Source of the DNA: Corythucha ciliata
Taxonomy: Eukaryota; Arthropoda; Insecta; Hemiptera; Tingidae
Assembly: GCA_038030265.1 (NCBI GenBank)
Contig: CM075941.1
Span: forward strand, 45,694,164-45,758,163
Reading direction: 5' to 3'
Length of the DNA: 64,000 nt
Shown here: positions 42,820 to 54,234 of the stretch, in pieces
Layout: every line of letters begins with the position of its first letter
Numbering within the stretch: the first letter of the stretch is position 1
Notes under the pieces: generated by a model
Databases searched by the model: none
What the model was told of the DNA's origin: nothing
Seen by the model: only the letters and a program-made list of their open reading frames with translations
Position numbers and translations under genes: made by a program

Positions 42820-44440
42820 TGCTTACAACGAGCACGTAAAGACGCTTCTCACTAGTTGCGAACGCTATTTTTCGCTCGACCGAACAAGTATTACCTGTGT
42901 CACTTCACTTTGAGCAGCGTGTTATCTCTCCAAACGGACGGTATTAGTACACTACACAACGAGTGAAGAAAGTAGAATTTTGCACGCGAGTTTTGTTTGG
43001 TTCACGAGGCGCAGCCGACCCAGCTTGACATAGCCTAATAAAAACAGAGTCGATTTCCATTCGTGTGCAATTTGTAGCCTAGATTGCCTAGATACATCCC
43101 ACCCCCTGCCATCCCCTGTTCGGCGAGGTAAAATTTGTACGCCACTACTTTTCAGTGAGGTAAAGTTTTTACATCACTGGTGTGTATCTCTCGACTTCCT
43201 GCAGTTGTTTTTTTCCTGTAAACTCGAACTCTACACGCTGGACACGCGAAAAGTACTTTACATCACTCCAAGCAGTGATGTGAAATACTTTCGTTCACTC
43301 CGTGAAGTAAATTAAGGAAATATCACTCTGGGATTAAAGTATTTTTTCGCGTGTCCAGTGTAAAGTTTGAGTTTACAGGCAAAAAACAACTAAGGGAAGT
43401 CGAGAGATACCCACCAGTGATGTAAAAACTTTACCTCACTAAAAAGTAGTGGCGTAAAAATGTTACCTCACTGAACAGAGGAAGACGGGAGTGGGACGTA
43501 ACTAGGCAACCTGACGTGACTAGGCAAACTACGCTTGATTATTATATAGTTGACCGAAAGTTATCAATTGCACACGAATGGCAATTGACTCTGTTTTTAT
43601 TAGGCTTATGTCAAAAACTAGGTAGCTAGCCACGCGAAAAATAGTGTACACAACTCGTGAGGGAGTAGAATTGCCTCGCTCGTTTTTTTCAGCTCACTCG
43701 ACTGCGCCTCGTGAGCCAAACAAAAGTCGCGTGCAAAATTCTACTTCCCTCACTCGTCGTGTAATATACTAATTCTTGTCCGTTGTAAACCTTTACCGTA
43801 CAGTTTTCAAAAACTGCAGCTATAAAGTGTCAGGTTAGGAAAAATTCAACTTACTGGAGTAATCATGCTATCGTAATGGACGACTTACGAAGCAGGTAGC
43901 GCAAAAAATCAAACTTTACAAGCCGCTCACGTGAAAAGTACTTTTCTCATGATCCACGGAGAAAGTGGCTATTTTCACCATGGCAACCTCACGTCGTAAG
44001 AAACACTTTTATCTCAGCGTGTCATTTGCTTACTTTAAGTCACGGAGTGAACGAAAGTACTTTACGTCACTGCTAGGAGTGACGTAAAGTACTTTCCGTC
44101 ATTGTTGGAAGTGACGTGTTTGGAGTGAGTCGTGGTGAAGTGCCTCACACTTCGCCGGTCAAGCGAAAAATAGCGTTCGCAACTCGTGAGGAGCGTCTTT
44201 ACGCGCTCGTTGTTAGTAATTAGCAAACTCGGCTTCGCCTCTATCGCGAAACACAACTCGCGCGTAAAGTGAAGATTTCCTCACTTGCTGTGATATATAC
44301 TATTACTTCACTCCTAGCAGTGACGTAAAGTACTTTCGTTCACTCCGTGACTCCGTGAGTAAGGAAATATCACGATGAGACTAAAGTGCTTCTTTCGTCG
44401 TGAGGTTGCCATGGTGGAAATAGCCACTTTCTGCGTAGGT
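42820..44440. mobile_element. Nested palindromic (foldback-like) elements P2/P3
   Basis: Arms of P2 (about 42942-43270 and 43285-43790) match in reverse, with termini GTACACTACACAACGAGTG and CACTCGTCGTGTAATATAC. Shared inner words include GTAAAGTTTTTACATCACTG/CAGTGATGTAAAAACTTTAC. P3 arms (about 43960-44071 and 44078-44430) carry GGCTATTTTCACCATGGCAA against its reverse. The P3 centre is a perfect 19-bp inverted repeat at 44053-44096 with spacer GCTAGG. A third pair, 42825-42885 and 44155-44230, brackets P2. No coding content; non-autonomous terminal-inverted-repeat elements inserted in each other is the simplest reading. Confidence 0.75.
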
Positions 44441-44564
44441 CAAGCAAAAACCAAAGTTCGCACACTACAAGGTCTGCCTCACTAAGCAACCAGCATCTCT
44501 GATTTTGACCGCTTGTAATACATCACTTTTACTGATATTTCTTGCAAAAAAAGAAACACAAATA

Positions 44565-45260
44565 GCGCTGGTTCACGTTAAACTTGAGAAATAAGTCTCG
44601 TTATTCGCGATTGAAATTGAGAAAACAGGCCAATTTGCGGTTTCGCGATGCAAAGTCCGGGGCGGAATTAAGAAAATGCGCTAATTCACGTTTTATAGAA
44701 CTCTTTTCACAGCTAAAATTGACAAACTGACAATCGAGAAAAATCACTCATTTGCGGCTGGAATTGAGGAAAAGCGCCAATTCACGGTTAAAATTGAGAA
44801 ATGGAGCTCATTCACGCAGGTAAAATTGAGAGAAGGCGCCAGTTCGTGGTTTCTCAAACATCGGTAAACATTTCGAGAAAGAGCTAATTGACCGTTTTTA
44901 TACATGTATATGGCAAGTTTGCAGGTGAAATTGAGAAGGAGCGTGACTTACCGCATACATTTTTGGAAAAAGTGCTTATTCACGGCTAAAATTACGGAAT
45001 TACGGCGTTCGTTAGCCCGTGAAATTGAGGGGTCAAAATTAATGAAATTCGCTCTTACGCGTATTATGTGTGTACCTATATCAAAAATGCTTTATTTCAC
45101 GGTTTTTTTTGAGAACTTTTCACGGCTAAAATGAAGAAAATGGGCTAGTTCGAGTTAGAATTGAGAAAAAGCACTCAGTTTCAGCTAAAATTAAGGAAAA
45201 CGTCAATTCGAGGCTAAAAACAGTACTCATTCACGAGTAAAATCGGGGGAATAAAACTGT
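44565..45260 (+). repeat. Family 1 array
   Basis: Forward-sense monomers occur throughout, for example CACGGTTAAAATTGAGAAAT and AGCTAAAATTGACAAACTGA. Divergence is comparable with the other arrays. Confidence 0.8.
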
Positions 45261-46017
45261 GTGCAACTACTCTTGAGAAAATTGGATCCACGCCTGTGGG
45301 CCAGCTTCACTGGCGAAAATATCAGATGCACCATTGCCTTTTTGCTGGCTTATAACAGGATCTGGAGGTTAGAATCGCGTCAATTCGCGGTCATCGGAGA
45401 CTAAATTTGCACAGAAACGGCCACTATCCGTCAAAAAATTAATATCTGCTGGAAAACTGTCGTTTGTAGCCTTCTATTTCGGATTTTATGTCGAAAACCT
45501 GAAACTTCTCCCCCCCCCCGGAAAGTGATACTTTTGGAGCTAAACTTTGAATTTTAGACCTGAGACGGTAAACAGAGCTGGCATTTCCTCTTCCACCATA
45601 AGTCTGGATGGCACAGCGGGGTAAACACGATGTGAGCTAGCCAAAAACAAACGAAAATTGCGCGTCGAACCTGCGAAAATGGGATTTTAGTGTGAAAAAT
45701 CGGTTTCCAAGTTAAGCCGACCCTCGAAATCGGCTTGTCAGCAACAAACATCGGCGAATTTTTTATTTTTGGTGAAACCGATAAGCGAAAATGTGTTGTT
45801 TTTTTTAGTGAGAAAAATCCGCAAAATTGGTTTTATGGAGAGGAATACAAGAAAGCCAGATCAGTGATTTGGCTGGATCGTGGGGCAGCTGCTCCATGAA
45901 ATCTGCGCTTTTGATTCTAGGGGAGGGCAACTGCCCATCCCTGCCCCCCGCTGGCTACGCCCATGCCTTGAACCCCTCTTTCCTTCAAGGCTCCCTCCAT
46001 GTTATTACTCCTCTACG
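45261..46017. other. No recognised gene
   Basis: No domain or RNA gene is seen. At 45925-45965 the text GGGCAACTGCCCATCCCTGC and CTACGCCCATGCC resembles GC-rich transposon termini found in many invertebrates, but no partner end is visible. Confidence 0.4.
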
Positions 46018-46163
46018 CTTCAAGGTATCACCCGCGCTGCTTTTTACATCTTTTATGGGCGTGGCCTCAAAATAATACGTGGAGGGCGCGCTTTTCTATC
46101 CAACAAATACAACAGAAAACGACTTTTGATGCGAACAAATTTATTAATTCCTTAAATTTCAAG
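46018..46163. repeat. Composite LTR-like sequence
   Basis: Positions 46018-46105 match 41387-41474, and 46106-46163 match 39093-39149, joined with no gap. It is either a solo LTR of one element or an insertion of one LTR next to the other. No protein-coding remnant flanks it. Confidence 0.6.
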
Positions 46164-48100
46164 CCAAGTCAATTTGCGCAAATGATAATAAAGAGTTTTC
46201 CGGAAAGTCTGTCCCGGATTCAGATTTCCGAAGATGAAATGCTTTTGTTTGACGGTGTATACAGTTTTTCACGGAAAAAATGTCCTATTTCTTCCCGAGG
46301 AGATCTCACCATTTATCAATATCCAATCCTGCAACGAGGAAATAATTGGAAAGTCTTTGACCTTAACTTCTTGTCACGGACAGTTTGACTTTGATTTGTG
46401 ACTTTTGAAAACAATGGGAAAATGCTTAAGGGGGACGGAGACGGAGCGTAAAAGAGAGAAAGAGACAGAGAGAAAGAAAAAAAAAAAACGCCTCAACTTT
46501 ACGCTTGCCGCTCTTAGCACCGCCAGCCGCGCCGTGCCGCACAGGGAGAATAGATCGCCCGACTATGAGCTCTAAGAATTCCCAAAACGTCCTCAAGGTA
46601 TTAATCGTTTTAATTTCACGCCAAAGCCACGCCTCCGCGCGTGTAATTATAGCTGCGAACTCACTAATTGGATGACTCTCTGCGAGCACTTTTCCCGTTG
46701 TGATGTTTGTGAATCGAAACATATATCACTCGTTTTCAAAGACTGAATAGACAAACAGCTTTTAGCTCGAAAGGCCTCTGAAATTGGACTCTCCTCCCCT
46801 CTCTCTTCACCAATGCAGTGATGCTTTTTAAAAAAGAATAAATAAATAAACAATTGAATAAAAACTCTTTGATTTTTTTTTTTTTTTTTTTTTTTTTTTC
46901 ACAACCCTCTTCACAGAGTATAATGGTCGCTGAAAGGCGCTCAACCACTACCCCCCCCCCTACCGCACACCGGTGCAAATCACCATTATGAATTTGATTC
47001 AAAGTATATTGCACAATGCACGTTCCAAAACAATTATGGATCTCGAGGCAAAAAAAAAAAAAAAAACAGAAGAGAGCGGCTCCTTTGAAGACGCGGTTGA
47101 AATACTTATCCTCTTTGGGAGAGAAAGGGGTAAGTTTTTTGCATATTCTTGACGAGAATCAAAGGATATGGATGTAGTTGTGTTGTGTGGCATGAGGGGG
47201 AGGGGTAGAAGGGCAGAGAGGCTTTGAATGATCAAAGCCCCTTCGTATCGTGGGACTGTTACCAACGAGCTAAAAAAAAAAAAAGGAAAAGAGAGCCGGT
47301 GGTGAGTGGGAGGGGGTGGGGCACGATCTATTTCTAAGAATGAAGATTCGGCTAGGATGACAGCCTTGCAGCTGCTTGAATCTTAAAGTCGTATATTCCG
47401 TCCGGTGGGTAATATGACCGTTTTGTTCAATGAAAGGAAATAGCCGCTAATGGGCTGATTTGAAAAAAAAAAAAAAAAAAAAAAGCTCATCGACTTCTTC
47501 CCCATTCCTCTCAACACCCTTCTTAAAAACATTCCAACACGTTTTAATAGACGACGAAGGTGAAAAGATATTAGTGTGTTGACACCTCCAGTTAGTGTGT
47601 ATGTTCACCCATGGTGGATCGCATTAGTGTAATTAAACGGCCGCTGTGACGTTCCACGGCTCGAAAGAATGTGTAATTACAGTTTTTTTTTTTAAGGAGG
47701 GTAGTAGACGCGAGAAGGGCTTACTCTCTGTCTCTTTCTGTACCATCACGGAGCTCTCTCTACAAGGCGAAAAAAACAAGAAGTAACGAGTCCACGGGAG
47801 TAGTGCGCCTGGATGAAGAGCGTTGGTCGAGTGGTGATGATGGCGGGGGGGATAAATGCTGTTGGGTAGTTTAAACGACGTGCTTGAGAGAGAGGACGTT
47901 TATTAAAAAGTTCTTTTTTTTTAATCAGAAGAAAATTCCAACGGGGAAGTTAGCTCGCATTTTGGCGTTGCGAGAGAAAAATACGTGGGATGTAGCACCT
48001 CTAAAAAAAGAAAAATCTGGGGCTCAAACAGGATTGGCTTCAGTACATTTTGACTTGAAACAATTGAAAGAAACTTCGAAGTTCTTACAATAATTTAGTT
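46164..48100. other. No recognised gene
   Basis: Long A and T runs (46478, 46866-46900, 47050, 47272, 47464) and G/C runs occur, with no domain, RNA gene or transposon end that I can support. Confidence 0.5.
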
Positions 48101-48111
48101 CCCCATGACCA

Positions 48112-50510
48112 CATGCGCCAGGAGCTCGTCGGCAATATAATTTTTGACGGAAGCCTAGCTCCTTGAACGTAATATTCTCCTGATACGAAAGATCAGAAAT
48201 CGCCTCATCGCACTGGGAAAAAATTATATTGTCGGTTTCCACGTGTAGAGAAACCCCAAAATAGAAATATTCAGCCGCCGATCAGACTTGCTAATATAGA
48301 AGGGGCTGGGAAAATTGTGTGTTTTGCTCTACTAGAAATGGCTTGGCAGCCATTAACTGCTTTAAAATAGGCAAACTATGGCTATTTCCACCGTAAAAAC
48401 AGCTAAACTGACTGAAATCGCACTTCAAAGTGGCTAAACTGACGATTAGTGCCTAGCAAATGACTGAACTGGTTATATTTGCGACCTAAAAATTGCCAAA
48501 CCGGTAATTCCCGCACTAAAAAATAGCCAAAGGGACTTGAAGCGCCCTAAAATGGCTAAGCTGACGCTGAGAATGGCTAAATCAACTATTTGCGCGCTAA
48601 AAATGGCAAAATCAATCATTTGCGCGCCAAAAATGGCAATACTGGCAATTTGCGCGCAAAAAATGGCAATACTGGCAATTCGCGCGCCAAAAATGGCCAA
48701 TATTGATCATTCTCGTCTCTGGCTTGACGGATATTCGCGTTCCAAAAACGGTTCAACTGACTATTCGCACCCAGAAAATGCCCGAACAGATGATTCAGAA
48801 AAATGCAAAATCTACCATTCGCGAGCAACGAATGGCCAAACTGACCATCCTTTGCTTTTGGCTTGACGTGACTATTTTTATGGCCTGAAAATGGCAAAAA
48901 TGACGATTCGCACCTTGAAAATGGCTAAACTGACTGGCGATTTACGCTTTAAAAATGAAGAAACTGACTTTACAAGCCCCGAATTTGCGCCCTGAAATGC
49001 CTGAACAGGTGATTCCAGCCCCGAATTCGGGCAAAACTGACCATTCGTGCGAGGAACATGGCTAAACATGCAATGCCTGCTGGAGGAAAAAAAAAAAAAC
49101 CTGACGATTCTTGCCTTGAAAATATCGCACTGGCTAATATTCACTTGTTGTATAAATGAACAGACAATTTGCACCTTGGAAATGGCAAACATGACCATTC
49201 GCGACCTTAAAATGGTACGACCACACAAATGGCAAAACTGACTGTTTGCGTCCGAAAGTCGTCAATACTGCATTTGCGCCATGTATGTATATGTATGCGG
49301 CTTAAATGACGCTATTCATGGCACACGTGATGTGACTTGCTGCGCCGAAAAAAAATTGCCAAATAAGAGGCTATTCGCACCCTAAAAAGACATTAATTGA
49401 TTCAATCGGTGGAACCATTCGATCCCCCCCCCCCAACCGAATAGCACCGTCTTCATCTTACCAACTGAAGTGAAGGAGATGGTCAACCCTCCTGATCTGG
49501 GACAAAATTTTCGTTTTGTCACCATCCGCTCGTACTGGTGACCCTGGAGTCAATAGAATCGGCTGATACCGAGGCCTGGCCCCTCCCTTGGATCGGCCAC
49601 TGGCCATGACCCCATCCTACCACCGCACCTACCAACACCACACCACACATAGGACATGGAGTTCGTTTAGCATGTTTAGCCATTTTCTAGGTCTGAATGC
49701 TCAGTTTTGACCGTTTTGAGGGCAGTAAACACCTGCTCAGGGATTTTTAGAGCGCAAATTACGGGCGATTCGTCCAGGTTTTCCATTTTTTTTTTTTAGG
49801 GCGTATAATATTCAGGTCAAGCCAAAGGTGTGAATGGTCAGGGTTGGCTATTTTTGGCGCGCGAATGGTCGATTTCGCCAGCTTAGCCATTTTTAGGGCA
49901 CTTGAAGTCTGTATGGCTATTTTTAGAGCGGGAATTTCCAGTTTGGCAATTTTCAGGGCGCAAATATAATCAGTTCAGCCCTTTGCAAAGCACCAATGGT
50001 GAGTTTTGCCTCTTTGGGGCGCTATTACAGTCAGTTTAGCTGTTTTTACGGTGGGAATATTCATAAATTTGCTATTTCGTTTGGGGCGAAATCTTGTAAT
50101 ATACCATTTTGCCCCTTTTCACAGTGTAATGCGGCTATTTCCTATCTTTTGGTTAGGAGAATGTTCTGGGAGCTCGGCTTCCGTGAAAAATTAATTCTTC
50201 TACGAGCTCCATACAAATTCTATTCCCTGGTCGAGGAGGGCGAAATCTTGTCAAAAACAAGGATTTTGCCCCTTTTCCCAGCGTAATACAACGATTTCTT
50301 ATCTTTCGTATTAGGAGAACAACATAATGTTCTGGGAGCTCGGCTTCCGTCAAAAATTATTTCGTCTACGAGCTTCATGCAAACTCCATTCTCCGGGTCA
50401 AAAACGATGATTTTGCCTCTTTTCCCCAGTGTAATGCGGCTATTTCCTATCTATCATATTAAGAGAATGTAGTGTTCTGGGTGCTCAGCTTCCATAAAAA
50501 AATTATTTCC
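48112..50510. repeat. Long palindrome P4 with family 2 repeats
   Basis: Outer repeat: GGCTTCCGTCAAAAATTAT and TTTCCTATCTTTCGTATTAG occur once on the minus strand at 48112-48240. They occur three times on the plus strand at about 50108-50510. Inner arms: family 2 monomers (~30 bases, GCGCCAAAAATGGCAAAACT type) run forward from 48362 to ~49400 and reversed from ~49680 to 50090. The arms match position by position, for example CCACCGTAAAAACAGCTAAA at 48390 against its reverse complement at ~50050. The centre near 49430-49660 is non-repetitive. No coding content. Confidence 0.85.
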
Positions 50511-50529
50511 AGTAATCTCGAGGCTCCAA

Positions 50530-50605
50530 TTGTGGGGCCATACTCTATGGGCGTGGCCAGGGCCCCTGTGGCCCCTCCCTTGGATCCGTCACTGGCTGCA
50601 CATGT
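50530..50605 (-). other. GC-rich transposon-terminus-like motif
   Basis: On the minus strand CAGTGACGGATCCAAGGGAG then GGGGCCACAGGGGCC sits at the right edge of P4. A similar string (CCTCCCTTGGATCGGCCACT) lies in its centre at about 49575-49600. Strings of the type CAGTGGCGGATCCAAGGGGG are common at ends of invertebrate DNA transposons; the family was not identified. Confidence 0.4.
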
Positions 50606-50609
50606 GAAA

Positions 50610-51400
50610 AAAAAACGCGGTTAATATTGACAAAAGCAACGCTAATTAAGGTTGAAATTGGGCAAAAATGGCTATTCACAACTGAAATTGCATATAAAAA
50701 TTCGCATAATATCGCACAACTGGCATATAAAAAAGAGAATAGATGCTAATTCACTGCAAAAGTAGCAGAAAACGCTATTTAAGAGCCAAAATTGAGAAAC
50801 ATCGCCTCTGCGAATACCTAAAATAGGATAAAATGAAACAAAATAACTAAATGGCAGGTGAAATTGAAAAAAAAATCCGTATTTTCTAAAAGGTTCAAGG
50901 CTCAAACCGAAAAACTGCGATAATCCATAGCAGAAAGTAAAAAAAAAAAATACTAATGCAGATCTAAAATGTAAAACAACAATAACGCGGCAAAATATTT
51001 AAAAAAAATTACTAATTAGCGCGGTTAAATTAAGAAAAACTCTAAATGTTGAACTCTCTCTCTCTCTCTAAAAACTCTCAGAAAAGAAATGCTAATTCGG
51101 ACCTAAATGAGAAAACTCTAATTTTCAGCTCAAATTGAGAAAAAGTGCTAATTCGCTGCTAAAAATGGGGAAAAAGTTTAAAAAAGAAAACGTCAATTCA
51201 TGGCTAAAATTGAGAAAATTCGCGAATTCACGGGCTAGAATGGAGAAAAAGCGTTAGTCCGCGTCTAAACTTGAGGAAAATCACCAATTCACGGCCAAAA
51301 TTGTGGTAAAATTTCTAAAATGAATTCTCTTCTTCGCGCCTTCTGAAGACAACTGTGTGGCTAAAATTGAGAAAAACGGCAAATTCAGGGGCGTACCTAG
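50610..51400 (+). repeat. Family 1 array with (CT)n
   Basis: Degenerate forward monomers (TGGCTAAAATTGAGAAAATT) occur, interrupted by a CT microsatellite at 51053-51069. The array ends at GGCAAATTCAGGGGCGTACC, where a new terminus-like motif begins. Confidence 0.75.
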
Positions 51401-52907
51401 AAATCCTTCTGGAGAGGGGGCGATTCCGGCAGTCCACAGTCTACTAAGGACCGGCGGGGGACGGGTGTTGTAATGAATGCCCTTCGTATTGATGGAATTT
51501 CGCAAAAACTTGGCTAAAAACGGCTTCCCGGAGGGGCAGATCCAACCCCCCCCCCCTATTCGATATTAAAAAATGTTACGAAAATTACTATTTTCACCTA
51601 TTATGCAGACACTATTGAGTAGTGAAGGTGCACCCATGGGGGAGGGGTGTATTGCTCCACCAATGCTGACTTGTTTCCACCACCACTGCCGGACGCGGTT
51701 CATAGGGAAGGAGTTATGTTTAGATGGGGTTGGGGTATTTACCCATTCGGCACGAACATGAGGCCCGACTGTCATATGATAGCTCCGATGGTGTTGATCC
51801 CAGACATTCGATAGATTTTCCGATTTAAGTCTGGGCGACGATGGAGTTGAATCGATGACCACTGTGTCCGTCTCTTCGGTTGTTATGTCCTCCGCTGTAA
51901 TTGGGGAGGCTTCGAGGGAGACGTCTTCGGTAGGACTCGGTGACACGACAAATCTAAAAAATATAAAATGACTATTCCTGACATAACACGTCCTTCGCGA
52001 CCCCCCTTCCCTGTGGGCGACACCTCAAGTTTTGAGGGCTGAAATTTACATTAAGTTTGTGTGGAGGACCCCACGATACTTCCATGTTCCCGTCGTTCGC
52101 TTACAACATGCCTTTCACATGAAACAATTCCGACACGAGTGATTAATAATTAAAACTCACCCATCAAAATTAATTAATTTGCCCTAGCCTGTCCTGAAGT
52201 TCTGTTCTCATAAAAATGCCAAAGTTCTAAAATTTGCTGGAAAGAGCTCTATGTCTCTCAATATTCATCCCATGTCAACTTTTGTAAGTAAAGTAGTTTT
52301 CCACGACGAATATGGAACGGGCTACAGCCTATCGAAATTGCTGTTCTAAATGGTCGAAGGTCCTAAAATCGCCTTTTTTTCGAACCAAGTAGTTCGATTG
52401 TGCTTTACTTTGGACTATTTTATGACTTTTTATTTTGATTTTTTGTATGAAAGAACGAATACGATTGATTGAAGGAGGATTGAAAATTGAGTGACGATTG
52501 ATGGTTGCAGTCGTTGATGGATAAGGGTTGGTAATTGAAGATTAGTCGATGTGGGCTGAGGGTTGATTATTGATTATGTGCGACGCAGAATTTTGGATTT
52601 AGGGTTATGGAAATTTTAGTGTTTGAGGAATGAAGACTGCGGGATTGATGATTCAGGGATTGTGTGGAGGACCACACGATACTTCCATGTACTCAATTTT
52701 GGCTTTCTTCAATTACGCATACAACAAAAATAAATGAGAAAAGTTCAATGGCCGTATCAATTTTTTCAGTGCTCCGACCCTTCCGATTTCATGCTGGTTA
52801 AAGGGTAACATGGGCGCGCGAGTTTTATTTCACATTTTTCGACTAGCGCTGAGGCAGAGGAGCGGTGCATGACGGAGTGATTCGAAAACCGAGAACATCG
52901 ATTTCTT
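51401..52907. other. Mostly non-coding; direct repeats 52.05/52.67 kb
   Basis: Apart from the exon candidate at 51743-51953, no gene is seen. A ~30-base string, TGTGTGGAGGACC then CACGATACTTCCATGT, occurs at about 52057 and 52669, roughly 610 bases apart. A related one occurs at 56790. The interval 52440-52670 is rich in GATTGA words. Confidence 0.45.
51743..51953 (-). CDS. Possible internal exon of an unknown gene
   Basis: On the minus strand an acceptor TATTTTTTAG|ATTTGTC is followed by 70 open codons beginning FVVSPSPTEDVSLEASP. They end ..GPHVRAEW at a donor G|GTAAATACC (51742-51741). The peptide is acidic and rich in Ser, Thr and Pro, unlike the shadow frames around it, and is more GC-balanced. 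No domain recognised. It could be a host exon or a fragment of a retroelement gag. No partner exon was found. Confidence 0.3.
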
Positions 52908-53170
52908 CTACATCGAAAACACATTTTGCGGGACTAAGGCAGATTCTGTAATCTTTGAATCATTGGAACACAAGATGTTCTTCGTGTTCCTCTGGAGACG
53001 TAGAAGCGACCAGGACGTCATCGAGGTATGTGAAGACGAACGGGAGGTCCCGAAGAACTTCGCCCATGAATCGCTGGAAAGTCTGACCGGCATTTTTCAG
53101 ACCGAAAATCATCATTGGGAATTCACAGAGTCCCAAGGGGGTGATAATGGCTGTTTTCTCGATGTCGGCA
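52908..53170 (-). pseudogene. Gypsy RT fragment
   Basis: About 70 residues of Ty3-type RT read KTAIITPLGLCEFPMMIFG, LKNAGQTFQRFMGEVLRDL and the catalytic YLDD box in FTYLDDVLVASTSPEEHEEH. It begins where a CAAGAC-type repeat ends (~53165) and runs into unrelated DNA near 52905. It is an isolated fragment, not part of the two larger gypsy elements, whose RT sequences differ. Confidence 0.85.
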
Positions 53171-53345
53171 GGTGCTTGGCTCTTGCAGTCTCGCAAGACT
53201 CTTGCAACAAGAACAAGATCAAGACTAAGACTTGATTGTGGATGCAAGACCAAGACTTACCCTGCAAGAACAAGACTTCCTGCAAGACTCCGGGAATGTA
53301 TGTCTTGCGCAAGAACAAGAGTCTTCTGCAAGACTCTTGCGATTC
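53165..53345. repeat. CAAGAC-type degenerate short repeat
   Basis: Variants of CAAGAC, CAAGAACAAGACT and TGCAAGACTCTTGC recur for ~180 bases. The phrase GATTGTGGATGCAAGACCAA is shared, with two changes, with the block at 55755-55875. Confidence 0.75.
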
Positions 53346-53459
53346 TTGCAAAAAAAAGAAGAAGGATTTTTCAGAAAAGCTAGCCTGTTTGACGGGAAAA
53401 GGGAGAGGGCTCTGAAGACGTTTATTCGGAAAAAAACGCACTCAGAGACATAAAAGGTT

Positions 53460-54230
53460 GTATACTTGTCCCCTAGTCTTCATCATCATCATCTTATTTT
53501 TTTATTTTTACTGGTTTCCTCTTTTTCCGTACTGAGTCGTTCTCTCCGCTTTGCGTTCAATTTTTCGGTGCAGCGTGAAAGAACCACCCGCTATTTCATC
53601 ATCGAGAAGTAAATTTAAATAAATTTGTACTCCAATTCCAAGTGAAACATAAGAACAGAAGCGTGGAATCTGCAAACTGTGTTTTTCTCGAGGAGAGAAG
53701 TGTAAATGAATGAAAAATCTCATCACTTCGGACGGGATTCGAAAGGCACATTCTATCTTTGCATAAAAGCGATTCACGCCCCACAATAAATCTATCCTTC
53801 AAAGGCGCATATTTAGTAAAAATAGGTGTGGGGGGGGGGGTCACTCGAATCATTTCTCAACAAAAAATATGGTGAGGGTGGGGAGAGGGCTGAAAAATCG
53901 CTGTATGCCATTTGATTTTCCTGGCGCTTCTAAATTCGGCTCAAGAATTCCAAGACAACTAGTGCCTCCAATTATGGGCGGGGGAGATGCTCGGGTCATT
54001 TCTCGTGAATCCCGTCCACCTTTGTCCAATCAACCCTCGTCTACTAAATGGATTATACTTCCTAGCCTTATTTATGCACCAATCCTGGGTTTTATGTACT
54101 CGTTTCAATCTCCTTTTAGAGCGCATCCACCCAGTTTGGTCACTTTTGGAGTACGAATTTCAAACATTTTGTTAGTCGGTTTTACCATTTTTTAAGTTAT
54201 GATAGTCTAACAAGGCATTTTTTTTTTTTT
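53460..54230. other. No recognised gene
   Basis: No domain, RNA gene or repeat family was recognised apart from a G run at 53829 and a T run at about 54218-54236 that starts the next array. Confidence 0.4.
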
Positions 54231-54234
54231 TTTT

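Noticed and set aside
46426..46722. 98-residue minus-strand frame with mixed composition
   Set aside because: No domain, overlaps simple repeats, no splice or start support.
48537..48866. Open frame of repeated KMAxxxICAxKMA-like peptide
   Set aside because: Direct translation of the degenerate family 2 monomer, whose period lets a frame stay open; divergent monomers and the inverted copy argue against coding.
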